A stretch of 64,000 nucleotides of DNA from Entomortierella parvispora (taxonomy: Eukaryota; Mortierellomycota; Mortierellomycetes; Mortierellales; Mortierellaceae). Under the pieces are notes generated by a model, which saw nothing but the letters and a program-made list of their open reading frames with translations, made no database searches and had not been told where the DNA came from. The DNA lies in NCBI GenBank assembly GCA_963573315.1, contig OY752141.1, forward strand, positions 1,550,001 to 1,614,000, given 5' to 3'. A program made the translations under genes and the position numbers. Of the stretch, positions 57,995-64,000 are shown in pieces (the stretch's first letter is position 1; each line of letters opens with the position of its first letter).

Positions 57995-60614
57995 ATGGAG
58001 TGTTCGCTCCATCACAGGCTCATGTTTGCCATAAGAATAGTCTCTTTCTTCCTAGCCACATTGTCCTTGCTGTCCATCAGCTCCGCATCATCCTTCTCGC
58101 CTGCTGCGCCAGCGGGCGCTGGGTATGTCACCGTGAACGGCACTCTCTATATCCAAGGCGGAATGTGCGCCTATGCTTATGCCATAATAGGCTCCTCGTC
58201 TTTCTTGTCTTTGAGCTTGAAAATCCCCTGGAACAACACATCACCCCCATGGGAGTCTATCAGCCTCACCGTTCCCTATACGGCCCCAGGTGCGCAACTG
58301 CAGTTGGCCGTAACCCCAGACAAAACTCGGTTGGTTTTCTGGGGATCCTTCGTTCCTCCTCCAAATACAAATTTGGTCACATACAACATCCCGAACAATA
58401 CCTGGAGTACCCTGACGTTAGCTCCGGGCCTAATACCCACCAGCAATGGTACTTCTGTTGTAATTGACCCTACAACTCCAGGTGGCGGCTTGGGGAACCT
58501 ATACGCTCCAGACGGCTGCGCTGCTACTGGTGGAACTCCAGGAATGTGCCTAGTGGCGTCGAACCAGGAGTCTCTTGCTCTCCTTCCAATGCCTGGCGGT
58601 TTGGTACCGGTTGGTGTGACGTTCTATTCCTTTGTCTACTGCACGTCACGGAAGACCATGATGCTATACGGAGGGGTGGCCTCCAACAATCTGAGCAACC
58701 CAAACTTATACGAGTATTCCGCCATCACCTCGACCTGGTCATGGCTTGTAAGTTAGCACGTTCAACTTTTGGTATTGTTCAAGGTGCTCCGGGCATCACG
58801 GGAGAAAAGACAATCACGCTTTTGCAGCATGAATTAGGCCTAGGATGAATAGCTAATGGGGGGTTTTTTTCTTGGAATACAGCAACCACAAGGAACTTCT
58901 CCTGGTGATATCCAGCGTCATTGCATGGTGGAAAGTATGTGACAATCCAGTTCTCAAGCATTCGTCAGGCATCTCTAGATGGGAAACACTGAGAGACCTT
59001 GTCCTAATCACCTATTCTCGTTCACTCCTTAGCCACTGATGGTTCGAAGATGCTTGTGTTCGGGGGTATGAACACTAGCCAGCAGGCATCGTCTCGTCTT
59101 TTTATTCTTTACATCAACAACTTGACCTGGATAGAGGGGCCGGACGTTGGATCAGCCAATGCCAGAACGAATCACGTCTGTGCTACTAATGGTGACAGTT
59201 TCGTTGTCTGGGGAGGTAAAGGAGGAGGTTTTTGTCGGTTTTGTGAGGCCCTCGCTTGTGCTGTGAAAAATTCACTAATCAGTGCGGTCTTTTAGGATAT
59301 ATTAATCAGAATGGAATCCAGGTGACGGCGAATAACACCCCGTTAATCTACAACATCCCGAACAACACCTGGGTCCAAAACTTTGAGGTCGCTCGCCCTC
59401 CTTCTCCTTCTCCTACAAAGGTCACATCAACAACTACAGGACCCACGCCATCTCCTTCAAGCGCTGTTACTCCGCCCCCTCCTATAGAAAAATCATCTAA
59501 TTTGGGGGCTATTATCGGTGGTGCTGTTGGAGTCTTCGTCGTCATTGCCGCGATCGGGGCTCTCTTGTACAAAAGAAGCAAGAGAGCAGGAAACAGCGAC
59601 CGTCACCCATCTCAGTCGAAAAGTTCAGGTGATGGCTATTCGGCAAGTTTTGGAAAGAAGGGAGGATTCTTGGGTAGGAGCAACAATGATGAGGATGAGG
59701 ATGACAGGGATCCCTATTCCGATTATCCAGCTACACATGCAATCCAGCTCCAGAGAACATCGGCTCAACACACAGGGGATCGATATCCCCCTTCATCATT
59801 TCAGTCTCTACAGCAGCTACAGCAGTTTCAGTCTTCATCGCTGCCTCTACAGCCTCTCCTCCAGCACCTGCCATATCGACCAGAGATGCAGAATAGAAAT
59901 ACGATCCTTTCGTACAGGGGCAGTCCAGGAGATTTAAAGTCGGAGATTGATCCTACAGACGAGATGCAGTCCCTTGGATTTACAGTCAGTTCATCCCAAC
60001 CTCCCCCCCTTCCTTTCCAGCCACGACAAGCAGTCATGTCGTTCTCTCCTACCGGTATCTCACAAAGAGAAGAGGCATCTAAGGGGTATTCACCAGTAGA
60101 TCCATACCGACAGTCGACATATCACGATGCAGGACGGAGAATCCTATCTGTTGGCAGCCAACAAGGATCACTAGGCTCACTTCCAGTGGAGTCACCAAGC
60201 CATTCGACTTACTATGACGGAGGTAGCAGCATCCACTCTGGCGCTTTCAGGAATGCCGATGCCATTGTAGCCAGCACCTCTTTTAACATTGATCCTCGAG
60301 GTCCACAGCAGATTAGCTCGGGATACGAAACCAGTCCAGCAGTCTGGGTGGCGGCAGTGAATGCGTCGCACTCTTCTGGCAGCCATGAAGCTATGGTCAG
60401 TCAGTGGTCAGATGACAGCGGTGAGAATGGTAACCACGGCTCGTATTACCCACCCCCACCCGGACAGCAGCAAGCAGCACAGTCAGAGTCGGAGTTGATG
60501 CAGAAGAGACTGAAGTTGATGCAGGTACAACACGAGTTGGATATAGAAAAGTTGCGACTGAAACAAAAGTCTCAGAGGCAATTGATAGAACGACAGCTGA
60601 ATGGCAGCGGATGA
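57995..60614 (+). CDS. Kelch-type single-pass membrane receptor, paralogue E
   Basis: Exons 57995-58747, 58883-58934, 59033-59215 and 59296-60614 (768 residues). Signal peptide (LMFAIRIVSFFLATLSLL). Propeller landmarks: GYVTVNGTLYIQGG, FLSLSLKIPWNNTSPPW, FVYCTSRKTMMLYGGV, SKMLVFGGMNT, FVVWGG and TPLIYNIPNNTWVQNF. The helix is at about residues 400-421 (AIIGGAVGVFVVIAAIGALL followed by YKRSKRA). Within the tail are a near-repeat (VGSQQGSLGSLPVESPSHST), the motif RGPQQISSGYETSPAVWV and YYPPPPGQQQAAQSES. A C-terminal coiled coil (LMQKRLKLMQVQHELDIEKL) follows. The tail motif is more divergent than in A-C. A decayed copy of this tail lies 2 kb downstream. Confidence 0.8.
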
Positions 60615-61010
60615 AGAGGACGACCTGTAACTTCTTCGTAGCAAGCTCTAATCATAATAATAACCAGCGTATCAACCACCTGTGAATTCCTGGAACAAAA
60701 TACATGTAAATACCCATTTTTTTGGTTACAGCTTCTGGCAGATCTGGTGAGCGCTTCCATTTCAAAAAGCAGAGTCTTCAGATACTGGATGAACGGTCGG
60801 AGGTCGAGCACAGGATGACGACGTCTAGTTTTCTTTGGAATGGTGGAAAGATAACTATAGAATCCCAAGCCTGAGCGGTCCTCGACAGTCTTTTTATGTA
60901 ATAAAGAAAGATGTTGTTTATTTCCCCCTTTTTCACTGGCACAGAGTACAGGTCGTGAACGCAAGCTTGATCCGCCGCTTCGTTCCATTCCGATTTGAAT
61001 TGGAGAAGGC

Positions 61011-62058
61011 TTACTCCGCAGGCACTTCCTGTCCGATCGTGTTGACGACGTTGTCGTTTTCGAGAGGTTTTGTGGTAATGAATGAAACGGTGTACTTTAC
61101 GCCATTGTCACTGTTCTCCGTCGCCTCTTCAGCTGAGTCGGGAGATGTACTCCTGTCTGGCTCTAAGCTATGCATTGATAATCACAACTTGCTTATTCTT
61201 GTCGGATACTTTAGACGAGAAACCATCTGTAAGCACTCCCTGGAGCTTGTCCGCTTCTGCATCTCTCATTGAGTTCAGTGTTCCCCTTTCGTAGAACCGC
61301 AACCGGAGAGAGCGTATAGTCCCGCCAGAGGCTGTCTCGTCTTCTGGTTCCAAATCATCGATCTTGAGGATGATATCTGCCGCGGGCTCTTTCGAGGCTG
61401 CCGTAATTTGTAGAAAATGGAGAAGTTAGGAATACCCCACTGCATCATCATAAAAAGACGTCGTCTTCCAGTAGTCCAGAGTTTTGGCGGGCCCTTTTAA
61501 TGTGTAAGGTAGATTCATCATTGATGGGGAAGCGGCCACATCGTGTGGGTCCGATCGCAATCTCTCCATTGTTGTTACCAGCAGTTATGAGATAATTGTG
61601 AGCGGAGACCCCTATTACAAGGCGCAGGTTGCCATGGCCATCCTGTATTCTGCAGAGTTTCATTCGATCTGGGTACCGTGTTGAATTTCCGTTATTAGGG
61701 AACTGGAGGGGTTTGCGCCGAGGGGTTCGGTGTGAGGGTCCTTTTGGAGGTCGGGTCAGTATGCTTCCACGCAATGGATTTCAAACCATGATCCATCATC
61801 TATGCTAATGCCAGCTCCCAACAGGCGCTCATGGTCTCAGGCACCCCCTTTCTTGATACATGTAAATTCTATCGCCTTCATCCGATCATGGCACTTGTCA
61901 ATGTTGTTCATGTCCCGATAGAGGGGAAAAGATGACCATCATCAATGGCAATCTTCGATTTGGTGTGGACTGGCCTGCATCGCCTTTACAATCGAATATC
62001 CTCTTGAGACTTTGCCAGTCTAAAATATTGGTGGATGTTCTGTCTGTGTCCGCCATTT
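61011..62058 (-). pseudogene. Broken minus-strand gene of unknown family inside the receptor array
   Basis: Reading leftwards from an ATG at 62058, coding-like pieces follow in order but in changing frames. They are MADTDRTSTNILDWQSLKRI, then NNIDKCHDRMKAIEFTCIKK, then GAGISIDDGSWFEIHCVE, then RMKLCRIQDGHGNLRLVIGV with SAHNYLITAGNNNGEIAIGP. After these come RQNSGLLEDDVF, then ILKIDDLEPEDETASGGTIR with LRLRFYERGTLNS, and last VKYTVSFITTKPLENDNVVN ending VPAE and TAA at 61011. Some frame changes could be introns, but at least one TGA and a 22-nt gap cannot be spliced convincingly. I do not recognise the family. It is the only opposite-strand gene-like feature among the late array members and is unrelated to them. 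Confidence 0.5.
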
Positions 62059-62304
62059 TGAGCTGCAGTGCTGCTTGTCACTTGTCCAATAACTTCTGTG
62101 TCTAGTGTCTATGGTTACCTCCGATTCCATATATTTCCGTTGGTAGTGGCGACCCGCAGACTGTCTTTTCAGCGTTCATGCCAACAAGAACTAAAACTAA
62201 AGTCTAATGTCTGTAGTGGAGCAGAATCGAATGAGAATCAAATTCCATTTGGACGGAGACCATTCTCCATCACTCATAAATAACTCACTTTCTTTTCATT
62301 CATG

Positions 62305-62949
62305 TTGTCGAGAGGAACAGACGGGTCATGTCTAATCTGTTGGCAGCCAACAAGGTTCAGGGATCAGTTTGTCCCTACCTTCCCTTCCAGCCATGGCAGT
62401 CAGTCATGTTGCCCTCTCCTACCGGCACCCACAAAGAGAAGAAGAATCTTGGGGACATTCACCAATAAATCCATATGGTCACTTGGCGTATCACGATGCA
62501 GGAAAAAGTGTCTTATCTGTTGGCAGCCAACAAGGATCACTAGGCCCACTTCCAGAGGAGACACCAAGCCATTCGACTTGCCATGATGGAGGTAGCAGCA
62601 TCCTCTCTGGCCCTTTCGGAAATCCCGATGCCGTTGTAGCCAGCACCTCTTTTAACATTGATCCTCAAGGTCCACAGCTAATTAGCTCAGGATACGAAAC
62701 CAGTTCAGCAGCCTGTGTGGCGGCAGTGAGGACGTCGCACTCTTCTGGCAGCCCTGAAGATATGGTCAGTCAGTGGTCGAATGGAAGCGGTGAGACTGGC
62801 AAGCGCGGCTCGTATTACCCACCCCCACCCGGACAGCAGCAAGCAGCACAGTCAGAGTCGAAGTTGATGCAGAAGAGACTGGAGTTGATGAAGGTACAAC
62901 ACGAGTTGGATACGGAAAAGTTGCGATTGGAACAAGAGACTCAGAGGTA
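62305..62949 (+). pseudogene. Decayed copy of the paralogue E cytoplasmic tail
   Basis: This stretch is highly similar to about 60030-60590 of gene E. Matching segments include VGSQQGSLGPLPEETPSHST, a block with VVASTSFNIDPQGPQLISSG, then YETSSAACVAAV (compare YETSPAVWVAAV), YYPPPPGQQQAAQSES and LMQKRLELMKVQHELDTEKL. It ends with a stop after ETQR, short of E. No ectodomain or membrane segment precedes it in frame. A second partial copy of the VGSQQGS sequence at 62335-62360 shows a further internal duplication. It is a truncated duplicate. Confidence 0.85.
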
Positions 62950-63336
62950 ATTGATCTAATGGCACAGCAACTGACGATGAACTTCAAGGGCCCGGATGGC
63001 GTTGAGAACAATGGGGCCTGGCTCTTGCAAGTTGTAATTGTCTGCTGGACATTAATTTCACCTTTTGGTGGTACAAAGAGCAATGTCGGCCAATCAAGTT
63101 GGGGGTCACAAACAGAGTGTATGGGCAATGGTTGGCATGCAGGCCGGGACTCAGCGAGGAAGCCTGGGGGAGGATTGATGTCTGCTTATTAACATCTAGC
63201 ACCAGGAACCACGCTGGTGTCCCAGGTATCAGATAGCCGATAATAGACTGTGCTGGTTGAGGCTATTATAGAAGGATCGACTAGAAGATGATCCGGAAGA
63301 GTATGTGGTTAGCTGTTCCTCTTTGTTGTCGGGAGG

Positions 63337-63351
63337 ACGCGTCGCACAAGG
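63337..63351 (+). promoter_or_regulatory. Shared ACGCGTCGCACAAGG element upstream of paralogue F
   Basis: ACGCGTCGCACAAGG about 400 bp before the ATG of F. The larger distance than in E is partly explained by the 30-nt T tract at 63599-63628. Confidence 0.45.
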
Positions 63352-63597
63352 ATTTCTTTTTATTTTGTTAGCCCAACAGAGTTTGGACACAAAGAGCGGT
63401 AGCGAGATTGATGTCTTGAGCATCGGCAGTACCTTCCACAGCACTACATCTGTGTCGGTGCTGCAGGGAGTGGAGCTGAGTCCCCCGCAAGCATGAGACT
63501 GCTGACTGAGCAGACAATGACCCTTTGATTTTTGATTTTTCCACCTTTTGATTCCTTTCATTCTTCCTCCACCAGGAACCCTCCTCCCTTCCCCGAC

Positions 63598-63598
<1 letters not shown>

Positions 63599-63628
<30 letters not shown>
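63599..63628. repeat. Poly-T tract upstream of paralogue F
   Basis: A run of 30 T about 110 bp before the ATG of F. Confidence 0.9.
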
Positions 63629-63629
<1 letters not shown>

Positions 63630-63735
63630 GAGGAACTGCTCGTCGACGTCAAAAGCTCTTATCCAGTTCTCTGGATTCCCCCTCCCAACACTCTGTCCCC
63701 TCCTCTTAATCTTCTACTCCTGTCTTAACTATACC

Positions 63736-64000
63736 ATGGAGCGTTTGCTCCATCGCGCGCTCGTCGCTGGCGCCAGAATTGTTCTTTTGTTCCTGACCAT
63801 CTTTTCCTTACAAACCATCCCTTTCGTCTCATCAGCCCCACCGCTCCCGGTCTCTGGCGCTGGATACGCAACGGTGAACGGCACTCTTTATGTCCAAGGC
63901 GGAGCATACACCGTTACTAATTTCACATCAGCTTTCTCGTCTTTGAGCTTGAAGACCCCTTGGAACAATACATCACCCCCATGGGAGTCTATCAGCATCG
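63736..64000 (+). CDS. Kelch-type membrane receptor, paralogue F (cut by window end)
   Basis: An ATG in an ACC context starts MERLLHRALVAGARIVLLFL, a signal peptide like those of D and E. GAGYATVNGTLYVQGG and FSSLSLKTPWNNTSPPW follow, the first blades of the propeller. The frame is open to the last base of the window, so this is the 5' 88 codons of a sixth array member. By DNA and protein it is closest to E (WNNTSPPWESIS in both). Whether it is intact beyond the edge cannot be seen. Confidence 0.75.
   Translation, partial: MERLLHRALVAGARIVLLFLTIFSLQTIPFVSSAPPLPVSGAGYATVNGTLYVQGGAYTVTNFTSAFSSLSLKTPWNNTSPPWESISI

Overview
The window is eukaryotic, nuclear and fungal. Nearly every gene is split by short GT-AG introns of about 50-320 nt, and the gene content is fungal: a SIW14/OCA phosphatase, an Nvj2-type SMP protein, Sac3, Rad16, an Ifa38-type ketoreductase, a Met30-type F-box/WD40 protein and an Ede1/Pan1-like EH protein. 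The Ser/Gln-rich low-complexity proteins, many intronic poly-T tracts and general gene style suggest an early-diverging fungus, most likely Mortierellomycota (Mortierella/Linnemannia-like). That placement is an inference. I see no rRNA or tRNA genes and no CRISPR array.

From 1 to 41.7 kb the window is housekeeping sequence. In order: SIW14-like phosphatase with a 38-residue polyQ (+); a Ser/Gln-rich protein of unknown function (+); Nvj2-like lipid-transfer protein (+); Sac3/GANP mRNA-export scaffold (+); Rad16 repair ATPase/RING protein (+); very-long-chain 3-ketoacyl-CoA reductase with an apparent frameshift (-); a small secreted six-cysteine protein (-); a relic of an aldehyde dehydrogenase gene; a glutamate-decarboxylase-family enzyme (-) divergent from a methylmalonate-semialdehyde-dehydrogenase-family enzyme (+); a 710-bp terminal-inverted-repeat element carrying a zinc-finger-like ORF; a Met30-like SCF adaptor (-); O6-alkylguanine-DNA alkyltransferase (-); NUFIP1-like zinc-finger protein (+); EH-domain endocytic protein (+).

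From 42.3 kb to the right edge there is a tandem array of paralogous genes, all on the + strand. Five are complete and a sixth is cut by the window end. Each encodes a signal peptide, a kelch/galactose-oxidase-like beta-propeller ectodomain, a low-complexity stalk, one transmembrane helix and a cytoplasmic tail with a recurring RSPQ...SPAAWM motif. Four of the six (three seen complete to the C-terminus) form a clade, and those three end in a charged coiled coil. All five complete genes share the same intron positions and phases, with an invariant 52-nt second exon. Decayed copies lie between them, so the locus looks like a birth-and-death cluster of candidate cell-surface receptors. Copies of a CGCGTCG(C/T)ACAA(G/A)G-type element recur about 300-400 bp upstream of most members. 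This array is the most interesting system in the window.

Exon coordinates were assigned by hand from splice consensus, reading-frame continuity and family motifs. Where a junction is uncertain this is stated. No homology search was run.
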